Counted from the stretch's first letter, positions 34,091-43,870 are shown. The stretch is 64,000 bases of DNA from Pseudomonas chlororaphis (GCF_003731765.1 NZ_MOAL01000004.1:992001-1056000), one strand, 5' to 3'. Translations and numbers: made by a program. Notes: generated by a model not told the origin, from the sequence alone.

Positions 34091-34804
34091 TTGCCTGTCC
34101 ACCCAACACCCTTGCTGCTGATCCCCGGATTGCTCTGCGATCAGCGCTTGTTCGCCGCACAGACGGCGGCCCTGGAACCCGACCGGGTTGTCTGCATCGC
34201 CGACCTGAGCCTGGATACCAGCATCGTCGCCATGGCCCGGCGCACTCTGGACGCGGCGCCGCCGCTGTTCGCCCTGGCGGCCCTGTCCATGGGCGGTTAC
34301 GTGGCCATGGAAATCATGCGCCAGGCCCCCGAGCGGGTGCTCAAGCTGGCACTCCTGGACACCATGGTGCGGCCCGACGATGAAGCGCGAGCCAAGGCTC
34401 GGCGCGGCCTGCTGGCCCTGGCGCAGATGGGCAAGTTCAAGGGCGTGACCCCGCAATTGCTGCCTCGGTTGATGCACCCGCGTTGCCTGGGCAGCACCGT
34501 GGCCGATACGGTCCAGGCAATGGCCGAAAGCATTGGCAAGGAGGGCTTTGTTCGTCAGCAGCAAGCGATCATCGAGCGCGCGGACTACCGGCCCGTGCTG
34601 GAGACCATCCGGGTTCCGACCTTGATCGTGGTCGGCGAAGACGACGAAATCACCCCCGTTGTCGAGTCCCGGGAAATCCATCGCGGCATCCCCCAGTCAA
34701 GGCTGGTGGTGTTGCCGCAATGTGGGCATCTGCCGCCCCTGGAATACCCGGAGTTGACCACCGAACTGTTGCGCCGTTGGCTGAGTGACGAAGCACACGC
34801 CTGA
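34091..34804 (+). CDS. Alpha/beta hydrolase (TTG start)
   Basis: A 237-residue hydrolase. It opens HPTPLLLIPGLLCDQRLF, has the nucleophile elbow ALSMGGY, an acid in GEDDEITP, and the final histidine in QCGHLPPLEYP. The start is a TTG with GGAGG six bases upstream; no in-frame ATG fits. It stands between a LysR gene and an MFS carrier gene, with short gaps, so the three may form one unit that imports and hydrolyses an ester or lactone. The substrate is unknown. Confidence 0.85.
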   Translation: MPVHPTPLLLIPGLLCDQRLFAAQTAALEPDRVVCIADLSLDTSIVAMARRTLDAAPPLFALAALSMGGYVAMEIMRQAPERVLKLALLDTMVRPDDEARAKARRGLLALAQMGKFKGVTPQLLPRLMHPRCLGSTVADTVQAMAESIGKEGFVRQQQAIIERADYRPVLETIRVPTLIVVGEDDEITPVVESREIHRGIPQSRLVVLPQCGHLPPLEYPELTTELLRRWLSDEAHA

Positions 34805-34846
34805 TGCCTGCGACTCACCCTGTTCCCCCTGACTGATGGCCGTACC

Positions 34847-36007
34847 TTGAACGAGCAGATTCGATTGCCCGGCGTCGTGGGCATTTCCCTCTTGGGCCTG
34901 TTGCAGATTCTGGTCTGGGGCGGGTCGTTCTTCCTGATGGCAGTGATGGCCGAGCCGATCATGGACGAGACCGGTTGGGCCAGCCAGTGGGTATACGGCG
35001 CCCTGTCCCTGAGCATCCTGGTCTCGGCCTTGCTGGCACCGCTGACCAGCCGCCTGATTGCCCGCTACGGCGGTCGACCGGTGCTGGCCAGTAGCGGCCT
35101 GGGAGTGGCCATCGGCTTGTTCCTGCTGGCCACTGCCAGCTCGCTGCCGCTGTTTCTGCTGGCCTGGGCCGTCATCGGGGTCGGCATGGCGCTGGGGCTT
35201 TATGAGGCGCTGTTTGCGGCGCTGGGGGCCGCGTATGGGGAGCGGGCGGGCAGTGCGATCACCGGGGGCACCCTGATTTCGGGCTTTGCCACCACCTTGT
35301 CCTGGCCAGCCGTGGCCCTGGCCATCGAGCACCTGGGCTGGCGCGACACCTGCCTGGCCTATGGGGTGTTGCTGGTGATGGTGGTGGCCCCGGCGTACTT
35401 CTGGGCGCTGCCTCGAGGCGGTGTGCCCCGGGCGAAAAGCAACGTGGCGGTCGAACAGCCGCTGTCCATCGATTCGCGGACCTACCTGCTGCTGACCCTG
35501 ATCTTTGCCCTGGGCGCAGTGATCATGACCGCCATGTCGGTGCAGTTGGTGTCATTGCTCCAGGGCCAGGGTTATTCCCTGGCGGCGGCCATCGGCCTCA
35601 GCGCCTTGCTCGGGCCCAGCCAGGTGGGGTCGCGGGTGCTGCAAGTGTTTGCGCGCAAGCGCCACCCGATCTGGACCACCCTGATCTCGGTGGTCCTGGT
35701 AGCCATCGGCCTGGTGTTGGTGGCGGCGGCGCCAGCCCTGACGGCCTTGGGCCTGGTGTTGTATGGCGCCGGCAATGGCCTGCGGGCGATCGTTCGCGGC
35801 TTGTTGCCCCTGGCGCTGATGTCGCCGGCCCAGTACGTGCTGTTGATGGGGCGCATGGCGCGGCCGTCGTTGATTGGCCAGGCGCTGACGCCATTGGCCG
35901 GCGGCTACCTGGCGCAGACCCTGGGTGCCGGCAGTGTGCTGGCGAGCCTGGGCGGCCTGGCGCTGTTGAATGTGTTGCTGGTGCTGTTGTTGATGCGCCG
36001 GGTGTAG
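34847..36007 (+). CDS. MFS transporter
   Basis: A 386-residue 12-helix membrane carrier with an apparent TTG start at 34847. The loop after helix two carries LTSRLIARYGGRPVLASSG, the usual MFS signature in degenerate form. It resembles the YbfB/OFA-like branch that includes monocarboxylate carriers, but I cannot assign the substrate. It follows the hydrolase gene by 42 bases and converges with the LysR gene at 36016, only eight bases away. The start codon is less certain than the rest. Confidence 0.82.
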   Translation: MNEQIRLPGVVGISLLGLLQILVWGGSFFLMAVMAEPIMDETGWASQWVYGALSLSILVSALLAPLTSRLIARYGGRPVLASSGLGVAIGLFLLATASSLPLFLLAWAVIGVGMALGLYEALFAALGAAYGERAGSAITGGTLISGFATTLSWPAVALAIEHLGWRDTCLAYGVLLVMVVAPAYFWALPRGGVPRAKSNVAVEQPLSIDSRTYLLLTLIFALGAVIMTAMSVQLVSLLQGQGYSLAAAIGLSALLGPSQVGSRVLQVFARKRHPIWTTLISVVLVAIGLVLVAAAPALTALGLVLYGAGNGLRAIVRGLLPLALMSPAQYVLLMGRMARPSLIGQALTPLAGGYLAQTLGAGSVLASLGGLALLNVLLVLLLMRRV

Positions 36008-36015
36008 CACCCGGT

Positions 36016-36912
36016 TCAACCCTTGGCCGAAGGCGCTGGCAGCAGTTCGTTGATCAGGTTGAACAGGGTGGTTTTGACCGCGCTGTTCAGGTCCGCCCAG
36101 GCCAGGCCGGTGGTGGCCTGGTAGGTGCCGAGCTCCAGGGGCCTGGACTGGACGTTGGCGGGCAATGCGCGGCCGGCGTTGGCCGGTAGCAGGCCCACCC
36201 CGAGCCCGGCAGAAACCAGGGCCAGCATGGTGGTGAATTCCCCCAATTCGGCGGCAATCGGCAGCGGCGCACCCTGGCGGTTCAGGGCCTGCATCAGTTC
36301 ATCGTAGAAGCCGGGGGCGTAGCGCCGGGCCAGGATAAACAGCGGCACATTCGCCAGGTCCTTGGGGTGCAGTTGGCTGCAGGCTGCCAGGGGATGAGCG
36401 TCGGGCAGGGCGACGATGAAGCTTTCCCGCAGCACCTCGCGGGTGTGGATACCGGGGTGGATTGCTGGCAAGCGCATCAGGCCGAAGTCCAGCTGGCCGT
36501 TTTTCAAGGCCACGGCTTGGTCCGGGCCGGGCATGTCCTTGAGCTCCAGTTCGATGCGCGGGAAGCGCTGGTGCACGGCGCGGATCAAGGTCGGCAGCAG
36601 CTCAGGCAGCACCGACGACACAAACCCCAGGCGCACCCGACCAATTTCCCCACGCCCGGACGCCCGGGCCACGTCGGCCGCATGGGCGGCCTGGTGCAGG
36701 GTCGCCTGGGCCTCGGGCAAGAAGATCGCGCCCACTTCGGTGAGGGCCACCGAGTGCCGGTTGCGCTCGAACAGGCGCACACCCAGTTCCTCTTCCAACA
36801 ACTTGATCTGCATGCTCAGGGCCGGTTGCACGATGGCCAGGCGCTGGGCCGCGCGGCCGAAATGCAGCTCCTGGGCCAGGGTGACAAACGAGCGCAGGTG
36901 TTTGATTTCCAT
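36016..36912 (-). CDS. LysR-family regulator divergent from idnO-like gene
   Basis: A 298-residue regulator from the ATG at 36912. EIKHLRSFVTLAQELHFGRAAQRLAIVQPALSMQIKLLEEELG is the DNA-binding domain. Longer frames to 37068 would cross the promoter region and overlap the next gene, so they are rejected. It is divergent from the SDR/MFS pair at 37062-39216, and a long inverted repeat lies in the gap, so it probably controls that pair. The inducer would be a sugar acid if the neighbour assignment is right. Confidence 0.9.
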   Translation of the reverse strand: MEIKHLRSFVTLAQELHFGRAAQRLAIVQPALSMQIKLLEEELGVRLFERNRHSVALTEVGAIFLPEAQATLHQAAHAADVARASGRGEIGRVRLGFVSSVLPELLPTLIRAVHQRFPRIELELKDMPGPDQAVALKNGQLDFGLMRLPAIHPGIHTREVLRESFIVALPDAHPLAACSQLHPKDLANVPLFILARRYAPGFYDELMQALNRQGAPLPIAAELGEFTTMLALVSAGLGVGLLPANAGRALPANVQSRPLELGTYQATTGLAWADLNSAVKTTLFNLINELLPAPSAKG

Positions 36913-36944
36913 CCGGGGGCTCCAGGGGGGCAGGGTCTGAAAGC

Positions 36945-36975
36945 GCTGATCATAGATTTTGATTACCAGATCAGC
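36945..36975. promoter_or_regulatory. Inverted repeat, candidate LysR operator
   Basis: GCTGATC (36945-36951) and GATCAGC (36969-36975) form a perfect 7-base inverted repeat around a 17-base AT-rich spacer in the divergent gap. Its placement suits a LysR dimer or tetramer controlling both directions. Confidence 0.6.
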
Positions 36976-37061
36976 AATGACGATTGGACGCCGTCCCCGG
37001 GCTGCGGTGAAGTGACGGCAAGGCCGGTACAACAATAAGCGGTCGTTTTGCGGAGAACAGC

Positions 37062-37835
37062 ATGTCATTCAACACCAGTAGCTTTCAGCTCCATGGGCGT
37101 CGTGCCCTGATCACCGGTTCGTGCCGCGGCATCGGCCTGGAACTGGCCCGGGGCCTGGGCGCCGCCGGGGCCAGTGTGGTGATCAATGATCGCAATGCAG
37201 AGAAGGCGCGACGGGTGGCCAGCCAGTTGCGCGACGAAGGGATTGAGACCGCGTTTGCGGTGTTTGACGTCACCGATCGCGAGCAGCTGTTGGACGCCAT
37301 CAACTGCGTGGAGGCTGACACCGGGCCCATCGACATCCTGGTGAACAATGCCGGCATCCAGCGGCGTGCGCCGCTGGAGGACTTTGCCGCCGAGGACTGG
37401 CACGCCCTGATGCGGGTCAACCTCGACGGGGTGTTCCACGTTTCCCAGGCGGTGGCCCGGCACATGATTGCGCGCCGTCGCGGCAAGATCATCAACATCT
37501 GCTCGGTCCAGAGCCAACTGGCGCGCCCGACCATCGCTCCGTATGCCGCCTCCAAGGGCGCGGTGAAAATGCTCACCCAGGGCATGTGCGCCGAGTGGGC
37601 GCGCCATGGCATCCAGGCCAACGGCCTGGCCCCCGGCTACTTCGCCACCGAGATGAATCAGGCCCTGGTGGACAACCAGGAATTTTCCCAATGGCTGTGC
37701 AAACGCACCCCGGCCGGGCGTTGGGGCCGGGTTGAAGAACTGTGCGGCGCGGCGGTGTTCCTGGCGTCGGCCGCCTCCGATTTCATCAACGGTCAGACCC
37801 TGTTCGTCGACGGAGGCCTGACCAGCGTCGTTTGA
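37062..37835 (+). CDS. idnO: SDR oxidoreductase, 5-keto-D-gluconate reductase/gluconate 5-dehydrogenase-like
   Basis: A 257-residue short-chain dehydrogenase. It has the cofactor motif TGSCRGIG near residues 19-26, NNAGIQRR, and the catalytic S-Y-K set: INICSVQSQ, then YAASKGAVK. Long blocks such as WLCKRTPAGRWG and ASDFINGQTLFVDGG match E. coli IdnO, which reduces 5-ketogluconate to gluconate in L-idonate use. No L-idonate dehydrogenase gene is in view. The following MFS gene, 43 bases on, would supply the sugar acid. Confidence 0.87.
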   Translation: MSFNTSSFQLHGRRALITGSCRGIGLELARGLGAAGASVVINDRNAEKARRVASQLRDEGIETAFAVFDVTDREQLLDAINCVEADTGPIDILVNNAGIQRRAPLEDFAAEDWHALMRVNLDGVFHVSQAVARHMIARRRGKIINICSVQSQLARPTIAPYAASKGAVKMLTQGMCAEWARHGIQANGLAPGYFATEMNQALVDNQEFSQWLCKRTPAGRWGRVEELCGAAVFLASAASDFINGQTLFVDGGLTSVV

Positions 37836-37878
37836 ACCCATTGCCCGTACCTGAAAAAAACAACAACAGGGGACACCC

Positions 37879-39216
37879 ATGAGCACTCTCAAACAACCCT
37901 CGCCGCCACTCGCCGAGTTGGGCGCGTCGCCTACCCGGCACAGCGCTTCGAACACGGTCGTCAAAGGCTTTGCAAGCAAGCGCTGGCTGTACCTGATTCC
38001 GCTGATTTTCATCACCTACAGCCTGGCGTACCTGGACCGCGCCAACTACGGCTTCGCCAGTGCCGCCGGGATCGAGCAGGACCTGGGCATCACCAAGAGC
38101 ACCTCTTCGCTGATCGGCGCCTTGTTCTTCCTTGGCTACTTTTTCTTCCAGGTGCCGGGGGCGATCTACGCCCAGCGCTACAGCGTGCGCAAACTGGTGT
38201 TCTGGAGCCTGATTCTCTGGGGCTTCTGCGCCATGGCCACAGGGCTGGTGACCAACATTCCGATGTTGATGGTGATCCGCGTTTCGCTGGGGATTGTCGA
38301 AGCGGCGGTGATGCCGGCAATGCTGATCTTCATCAGCAACTGGTTCACCCGCAAGGAACGCTCCCGGGCCAATACCTTCCTGGTCCTGGGCAACCCGGTC
38401 ACGGTGCTGTGGATGTCGGTGGTCTCGGGGTACCTGATTCACGCCTGGGGCTGGCGCGAGATGTTTGTCATCGAAGGCGCGCCGGCGGTGCTCTGGGCCT
38501 TTGTCTGGTGGCGCCTGGCGCGGGACAAGCCCGAGCAGGTCAGCTGGCTGACCCAGGATGAGAAAGCCCAACTGGCCGCCACCCTGGCCGATGAGCAGAA
38601 GGGCATGAAGGTGGTGCGCAATTATCGCCAGGCCTTTACCAGCCCGGTGGTGTTGCAGCTGTGCTGCGTGCATGCGCTGTGGAGCATCGGTGTCTACGGT
38701 TTCATCATGTGGCTGCCGACCATCATCAAGCAGGCTGCTGCCGCGGACATTGTCACTGTGGGTTGGTTGAGCGCGGTGCCTTATGTGGCCGCCGTCGCCG
38801 CCATGCTCGCGGTGTCCTGGGCCTCGGACAAACTCCAGCAACGCAAACACTTTGTCTGGCCGCTGCTGGCGCTGGGCGCCTTGGCGTTCTTCTGTTCCTA
38901 CCTGCTGGGCTCCAGCCATTTCTGGTTGTCGTTTGCCTTGCTGAGTGTTGCCGGCGCCGCGCTGTACGCACCGTACGGGCCGTTTTTTGCGCTGATTCCG
39001 GAAGTCCTGCCGGCCAATGTGTTCGGCGGCGCCATCGGCCTGATCAACGCGTGCGGAGCCTTGGGGGCCTTTGTCGGTTCATGGATCGTCGGCTACCTGA
39101 TCGGCCTCACGGGCAACCCGGGCGCCGCGTACCTGTTCATGACCGGGGGCGTGTTGGCCTCGGCGCTGCTGATGGCCTGGGTCAAGGTCGGGCGCGATGC
39201 CCGTCAGCCTGCCTGA
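37879..39216 (+). CDS. MFS transporter of the anion:cation symporter type (hexuronate/gluconate-like)
   Basis: A 445-residue 12-helix carrier. It opens with YLIPLIFITYSLAYLDRANYGFA, the family signature of ACS-type carriers for sugar acids and related organic anions, and has IPMLMVIRVSLGIVEAAVMPAMLIFISNWFTRKERSRA. A GGGGA site precedes the ATG. It follows the IdnO-like gene, so L-idonate, 5-ketogluconate or a similar acid is the likely cargo. Its last 13 bases overlap the convergent small gene. Confidence 0.87.
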   Translation: MSTLKQPSPPLAELGASPTRHSASNTVVKGFASKRWLYLIPLIFITYSLAYLDRANYGFASAAGIEQDLGITKSTSSLIGALFFLGYFFFQVPGAIYAQRYSVRKLVFWSLILWGFCAMATGLVTNIPMLMVIRVSLGIVEAAVMPAMLIFISNWFTRKERSRANTFLVLGNPVTVLWMSVVSGYLIHAWGWREMFVIEGAPAVLWAFVWWRLARDKPEQVSWLTQDEKAQLAATLADEQKGMKVVRNYRQAFTSPVVLQLCCVHALWSIGVYGFIMWLPTIIKQAAAADIVTVGWLSAVPYVAAVAAMLAVSWASDKLQQRKHFVWPLLALGALAFFCSYLLGSSHFWLSFALLSVAGAALYAPYGPFFALIPEVLPANVFGGAIGLINACGALGAFVGSWIVGYLIGLTGNPGAAYLFMTGGVLASALLMAWVKVGRDARQPA

Positions 39217-39512
39217 GCCAGCCAGCGCTCAAGCTGGGTGCGCTCCCAGGTGCTGAGCAGGCTGACCGGGTCGGTGCCATAGCGCTGCCAGGTGTCGAGC
39301 GCACCCTCGCGACCTTCCGGGCTGCGGCAGCCCTGGCACAGGTGCAGGTGCTGGCCATCAAAGTCCAGCACCAGGCGCCAGCCTTGCACATCGACCCCCA
39401 CCCAGCCCGGCTCGCCGGCAGGGCCCAGGTGCAGCATCGGGTGAATACCCAGGGCGGCGTCGCGCAACGTCTGGTAGACCTCGCGGGCAGTGAGCGGCGG
39501 CAGTGGCGGCAC
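39204..39512 (-). CDS. Small conserved-looking hypothetical protein
   Basis: A 102-residue protein, MPPLPPLTAREVYQTLRDAALG at its start, with W and aromatic residues typical of a real folded protein and a CQGC pair in the middle. No signal peptide or membrane segment. I do not recognise the family. It overlaps the end of the MFS gene by 13 bases on the other strand, which is common for real convergent genes. The function is unknown. Confidence 0.6.
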   Translation of the reverse strand: MPPLPPLTAREVYQTLRDAALGIHPMLHLGPAGEPGWVGVDVQGWRLVLDFDGQHLHLCQGCRSPEGREGALDTWQRYGTDPVSLLSTWERTQLERWLAQAG

Positions 39513-39554
39513 GAAGGCGGCTCCGGTAAGTCGTTGGGCGTGGTTGGATGAAGG

Positions 39555-39578
39555 GGGCCGAGGATAAAGCCTCGGCCC
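39555..39578 (-). terminator. Hairpin downstream of the dienelactone-hydrolase-like gene
   Basis: A perfect 9-base stem, GGGCCGAGG with CCTCGGCCC, around ATAAAG. It is 67 bases past the stop of the leftward hydrolase gene. There is no T run, so it may be an imperfect terminator or a processing signal. Confidence 0.45.
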
Positions 39579-39645
39579 GGGTCTGTCAGCGGGGTGCCAG
39601 GCGCTCTGTAACTGTACGTGCCCGCTGACATTCCCCTCTTTGCGC

Positions 39646-40533
39646 TTAAACCAGATACCGTTTGAACCAGGCGATGGTCCGGTCCCACGCTAGGTTGGCG
39701 GCTTCTTCGTCGTAGCGTGGGGTGGAGTCGTTGTGGAAGCCGTGGTTTACCCCGGGGTAGATGTAGGCTTCGTAGGTTTTGCCGGCGGCTTTCAGGGCTT
39801 GTTCGTAGGCGGGCCAGCCTTCGTTGATGCGGGTGTCCAGCTCGCCGTAGTGGATCAGCAACGGCGCCTTGATCCGCGCCACGTCGGCGGCTTCAGGCTG
39901 GCGGCCGTAGAAGGGCACGGCGGCCGCCAGTTCCGGATAGGCCACGGCGGCGGCATTGGCCACGCCGCCGCCATAACAGAAGCCGGTGATGCCGACTTTG
40001 CCGGTGCTGGCGTCGTGGTGCATCAGCCATTCAATGGCGGCGAAGAAGTCGTTCATCAGTTTTTGCGGGTCGACCTTGGCCTGCAGGTCCCGCCCCTTGT
40101 CGTCGTTGCCGGGGTAACCGCCCACCGAGCTCAGGCCATCCGGGGCCAGGGCGATGAAACCGGCCTTGGCCACACGCCGGGCGACGTCTTCGATGTAAGG
40201 GTTCAGCCCGCGATTTTCATGGGCCACCACCACCGCCGGCAGCTTGCCGCTGGCCTTGGCCGGGCGCACCAGGTAGGCCCGCACCTGCCCGTGGCCTTTG
40301 GGCGAGGGGTAGGTGACGTATTCGGCGACGATCTCCGGGTCGGTAAAGGACACTTGTTCGGCCAGGGCGTAGTTCGGGGTCAGCGCCGCCAGGGTGGCAC
40401 TGGCGGTCAGGCCCACCAGGGTGAAGGCCGCCGCGCGGTCGAGAAACTCCCGCCGGTTGATCTTGCCGTGGGCGTAGTAGTCGTAGAGTTCGAGCAGTTC
40501 CGGGGCGAAGTCTTGCGCGGTCAGACGGTCCAT
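39646..40533 (-). CDS. Dienelactone hydrolase-family protein with Tat-like signal
   Basis: A 295-residue alpha/beta hydrolase. The catalytic cysteine is C186 in [10 protein letters not shown], with D233 in ELDTRINEG and H264 in GVNHGFHND, the classical Cys-Asp-His triad of dienelactone hydrolases. The N-terminus has [25 protein letters not shown], a twin-arginine followed by a hydrophobic stretch, so Tat export is likely, as in YghX-type relatives. It is divergent from the chemoreceptor gene. The substrate is unknown. Confidence 0.86.
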   Translation of the reverse strand: MDRLTAQDFAPELLELYDYYAHGKINRREFLDRAAAFTLVGLTASATLAALTPNYALAEQVSFTDPEIVAEYVTYPSPKGHGQVRAYLVRPAKASGKLPAVVVAHENRGLNPYIEDVARRVAKAGFIALAPDGLSSVGGYPGNDDKGRDLQAKVDPQKLMNDFFAAIEWLMHHDASTGKVGITGFCYGGGVANAAAVAYPELAAAVPFYGRQPEAADVARIKAPLLIHYGELDTRINEGWPAYEQALKAAGKTYEAYIYPGVNHGFHNDSTPRYDEEAANLAWDRTIAWFKRYLV

Positions 40534-40891
40534 CGGGGGGCTTCCTTATCAATCACTCGCGGTATCCCCGGGGCGTTGGGCCTCGAAGGCTGACGAGCAC
40601 GGCTTGAAGTGGGTTGATTAAAGCAGCCTTTGGCGCCCCGGCAAATGGCCGATTTGCCGAGCGGTGCCGCGCCGGGGCGGCTGGCCGAGGAGTTTTTGGT
40701 GCTGGTGACAGCACCTCCGTCGGGCCGGGGAAACGGCCGCCGGGGCAGGGCGAGGAATATTCGCCAGGCGCCTCAAGTCGCCCGTTGCCACGCCGATAGC
40801 GTATCGAGCTGCCAGACAGTTTCCAGGCTTCGCGTTTCCCCCGCATGGCCAGTGCTCGGGTCCATGCACAAGAACAATAAAGAGGACAGCC
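40534..40891. other. Gap between hydrolase and chemoreceptor genes
   Basis: These 358 bases contain no credible gene. The only clear element is the FliA-type promoter at 40773-40799. An ATTAAAG at 40617-40623 with GCCGATTT at 40648 has the wrong spacing for that sigma factor. Confidence 0.6.
40773..40799 (+). promoter_or_regulatory. FliA (sigma-28) type promoter of the chemoreceptor operon
   Basis: TCAAGTCG, then 11 bases, then GCCGATAG. The known consensus is TAAAGTTT-N11-GCCGATAA; the -10 half matches seven of eight and the -35 half five of eight, with exact spacing. It starts 119 bases before the chemoreceptor ATG, and this sigma factor normally drives chemoreceptor genes. Confidence 0.75.
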
Positions 40892-42877
40892 ATGACCATT
40901 CTTCAGCGAGTGATCGGCGGGTTTGCCGTGTTGGTGCTGTTATTGCTGGCCATGGTGGGGATCAGCTATCAAAGCACCCATTCGATCAGCGATCGCTTGA
41001 CCATCATCACCGGCCAATCAGCGCCGTTGAGCCGGGCCGCCAGTGAGTTGTACGTGCATATCCTGCGGGCCAACCAGGCGTTGCTGGCGATCCTGATCAG
41101 CCAGGAACCGGCGCAGATCGATGCCGGCAAGGCGCCGTTCAACGAGAGCCTGGCGCGCTTCAACCAATTGCTCGACAGCATCCCGGCCTACATCGGCGAG
41201 CGCCCCGAGCTGCAGGCCAACCTGGCCCAGGAACGCCAGCTCAGTGGTGCCTATGCCGAGCAGGCCCAGGCGCTGATGGCGACCCACCGCCAGCACGTGG
41301 CGCAAGTGGCGCTGACCCGAGGCTTGCAGGGTTACAGCAACAGCCAGGGCGCACAGCTGACCGGCTACCTGCGCGATTACATCGCCCGCGAGCGCAACGC
41401 CGGGGTGGCGGAGAACGCCGCCGCTGCCGAGAAACTGCTGCTGGAAGTCAACAAATCCTATGACGGCCTGGCCGCCCACGCCGCCACGCCGGACATTGCC
41501 ACCTTGCAGCGCCTGCTCAACCTGCAGGACGAGGTGATCCGTTCCCGCGCCCAGGCCCTGGTGGCTGTGGACCCGCGTGTGGGGCGCATCGCCGGGGTGA
41601 TGGTCAACCGCCTGTTGAGCGACCTGACCGCCAGCGATGGCCTGTACCAGGCGTATCGCCAAGAGGCGACCCTGGCCCAGCAGGTGCTGCAGCAGCGCCA
41701 GGGTGTGGAAAGCCGCCTGCAAGCCACCCTCGACAAGATCGGCGAGTTCGGCGGCCAGTCGCTGGACGTGGCCAACGCTGCCAAGAGCGACGCCGACGCC
41801 ACCATCAGCACCAGCCGCAGCCTGTTGCTGATCGCCTGTGTGCTGGCCGTGCTGGCGGCGGTGGTCATCGGCACCTGGGTCGCGTTCAGCCTGCGCCGGC
41901 CCCTGGCGGCGTTCCGCGAGGTGCTCAAGACCCTCACCGGTGGCGACATGCGGGTGCGCTTCGATGTCAGCCGCAAGGATGAATTCGGCGAGCTGGGCGG
42001 CTACCTCAACGAGTTGACCCAGGCCCTGCAGAAAACCTTCCGTGAACTGATTGGGTCGGCCGACACCCTGGCCCAGACCGCCAGTGACAATGCCCAGATC
42101 AGCGAGCGCACGACCCGGGTGGTGGATGAACAGAAAGACCGCCTGCACTCCGCCGCCTCGGCCATGACCGAGATGGAAAGCACTGTGGAAGAGGTGGCCC
42201 GCCGGGCCCAGGACACCCGCAACGCGGTGGATGACACCAGTGACCTGACCCACAAGGTGCAACAGCGCGTGGCCGAGACCATCGTCAACATCCGCCAGCA
42301 GGCCGAACAGGTGAACAAGGCCTCGGCGGTGACCGATGAGTTGCAGAAGTACGGGCAGAACATCGACGGCATCGTCGATGCGATTCGCACCATTGCCGAG
42401 CAGACCAACCTGCTGGCCCTCAACGCCGCCATCGAAGCGGCCCGGGCCGGTGAACAGGGCCGGGGGTTTGCCGTGGTCGCCGACGAGGTGCGCTCCCTGG
42501 CCAGCCGCACCCAGGCGTCCACCAGCGAGATCCAGGAAATGATCGGCCAGATGCAGGGCAAGATTCATTCGGCGGTGCAAGTGATGAACGAAAGTCAGGT
42601 GCAATCCAACCATTGCGTGACCCTGGCCTCCGGTGCCGACGAGCTGTTGGTGGCGATGGGCGAGGCGGTGGGCAGCATTCGCGATATGAACATCCAGATC
42701 GCCGCCGCCACCGAGCAGCAAAGCGCCACGGTGCAGGAAACCAGCCGCATGGTCACCCACATCAACGACTCCGCGCAGCAAGCGGCCGATGGCGCCGAGC
42801 AGTCCGCCAGCAGCAGCCAGGACCTGTCGCAGATGGCCAAGGTGCAGCGCGAGCTGCTCCATCATTTCAGCGTATGA
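40892..42877 (+). CDS. Methyl-accepting chemotaxis protein with large helical ligand domain
   Basis: A 661-residue receptor. A first membrane segment lies at about 8-27, then a long helix-rich periplasmic domain of about 280 residues (28-309), a second segment at 310-334, a HAMP domain to about 386, and the signalling domain, whose hairpin tip is [34 protein letters not shown] at 501-533. The size and helical nature of the sensor suggest the helical bimodular (HBM) class, which binds organic acids. A FliA-type promoter is upstream. It is followed by a binding-protein gene after 17 bases, so its ligand may be presented by that protein. No C-terminal CheR/CheB-binding pentapeptide is seen. Confidence 0.93.
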   Translation: MTILQRVIGGFAVLVLLLLAMVGISYQSTHSISDRLTIITGQSAPLSRAASELYVHILRANQALLAILISQEPAQIDAGKAPFNESLARFNQLLDSIPAYIGERPELQANLAQERQLSGAYAEQAQALMATHRQHVAQVALTRGLQGYSNSQGAQLTGYLRDYIARERNAGVAENAAAAEKLLLEVNKSYDGLAAHAATPDIATLQRLLNLQDEVIRSRAQALVAVDPRVGRIAGVMVNRLLSDLTASDGLYQAYRQEATLAQQVLQQRQGVESRLQATLDKIGEFGGQSLDVANAAKSDADATISTSRSLLLIACVLAVLAAVVIGTWVAFSLRRPLAAFREVLKTLTGGDMRVRFDVSRKDEFGELGGYLNELTQALQKTFRELIGSADTLAQTASDNAQISERTTRVVDEQKDRLHSAASAMTEMESTVEEVARRAQDTRNAVDDTSDLTHKVQQRVAETIVNIRQQAEQVNKASAVTDELQKYGQNIDGIVDAIRTIAEQTNLLALNAAIEAARAGEQGRGFAVVADEVRSLASRTQASTSEIQEMIGQMQGKIHSAVQVMNESQVQSNHCVTLASGADELLVAMGEAVGSIRDMNIQIAAATEQQSATVQETSRMVTHINDSAQQAADGAEQSASSSQDLSQMAKVQRELLHHFSV

Positions 42878-42894
42878 CGCCCGGGAGTTCGAAG

Positions 42895-43815
42895 ATGAAG
42901 CATTGGATAACGCGGTCCCTGGGCGTCAGCCTGCTGTTCGCCGGCCTGGCCCAGGCCAGCACCCCGCTGCTGGGGGTGGGCATGGCCAAGTACGACGACA
43001 ACTTCCAGACCCTGCTGCGCAACGGTGTGCAGCAGCACGCCGCGGTGCTGGAGGCGGATATTTTCATGGAAAACGGCCAGGACAACGCCGAGTTGCAGAT
43101 GCGCCAGTTCCGCAACCTGGTGGATTCCAAGGTCGATGCCATCGTGGTCGCCATGGTCAACGGCAAGAGCGCCCCGGAGATGCTGCGCCTGGCGGGCGAG
43201 GCGAAAATCCCTTTGGTGTTCGTCAACCGCAACCCCGAGCCGCAGACCTGGCCGGCGCGCACGGCCTTTGTCGGGTCCGATGAGCTGGAGTCCGGCACCC
43301 TGCAGATGGAGGAGCTGGCTCGCCGCGCCAACTACAAGGGCAACGTGGTGATCCTGGTGGGCGACCCGAGCAACAAGTCGTCATTGATGCGCACCGAAGA
43401 CGTGGAAAAGGTCGTTGCCAAATACCCGGGCATGAAGGTGGTGCAGAAGACCGTCGCCAACTGGGAACGCAGCCAGGCCGCGACCATTGTCATGGACTGG
43501 GTCAAGCAGGGGCTGGACTTTTCGATCATCGCCGCCAACAACGATGAAATGGCGATCGGCGCCATCATGGGCCTGGAAAAGGCTGGCAAGCAGGCCCGCG
43601 ATTACTGGGTCGGCGGCATCGACGGCACGCCGGACGGGCTGAAGCTGATGGCCGACGGCAAGATGGCGGTGAGCGTGTTCCAGGATGCCGTCGGCCAAGC
43701 CAACGGTGCGGTGGAAGTGGCCTTGCGCCTGGCCCGTGGCGAAACCCTGGATTCGCCCCTGCACTGGGTGCCGTTCAAACTCATCACCCCGGAGAACCGC
43801 TTGCAGTTCGAGTGA
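42895..43815 (+). CDS. Periplasmic sugar-type binding protein, chemoreceptor-linked
   Basis: A 306-residue protein from the ATG at 42895. It has a signal peptide (SLGVSLLFAGLAQAS) and a mature type I periplasmic-binding fold (LLGVGMAKYDDNFQTLLRNGV, VDAIVVAMVNG, IPLVFVNRNPEP, IIAANNDEMAIGAI, VGGIDGTPDG). It resembles ribose, galactose and inositol receptors. No ATPase or permease gene follows, and it lies 17 bases after a chemoreceptor gene under a FliA-type promoter. It is therefore more likely a ligand carrier for chemotaxis than for uptake. Confidence 0.88.
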   Translation: MKHWITRSLGVSLLFAGLAQASTPLLGVGMAKYDDNFQTLLRNGVQQHAAVLEADIFMENGQDNAELQMRQFRNLVDSKVDAIVVAMVNGKSAPEMLRLAGEAKIPLVFVNRNPEPQTWPARTAFVGSDELESGTLQMEELARRANYKGNVVILVGDPSNKSSLMRTEDVEKVVAKYPGMKVVQKTVANWERSQAATIVMDWVKQGLDFSIIAANNDEMAIGAIMGLEKAGKQARDYWVGGIDGTPDGLKLMADGKMAVSVFQDAVGQANGAVEVALRLARGETLDSPLHWVPFKLITPENRLQFE

Positions 43816-43870
43816 ACCCTGGCAGCGGCGTCGGGCATCCGTAGCCCCGACGCCGCCCATGGGGCTGGGT

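Noticed and set aside
40617..40655. ATTAAAG followed by GCCGATTT as a sigma-28 promoter
   Set aside because: The spacing between the two elements is about ten bases too long; the match at 40773-40799 has the correct spacing.
41018..42865. A 615-codon open frame opposite the chemoreceptor
   Set aside because: It is the antisense image of the receptor's helical coding pattern; no signature is visible.
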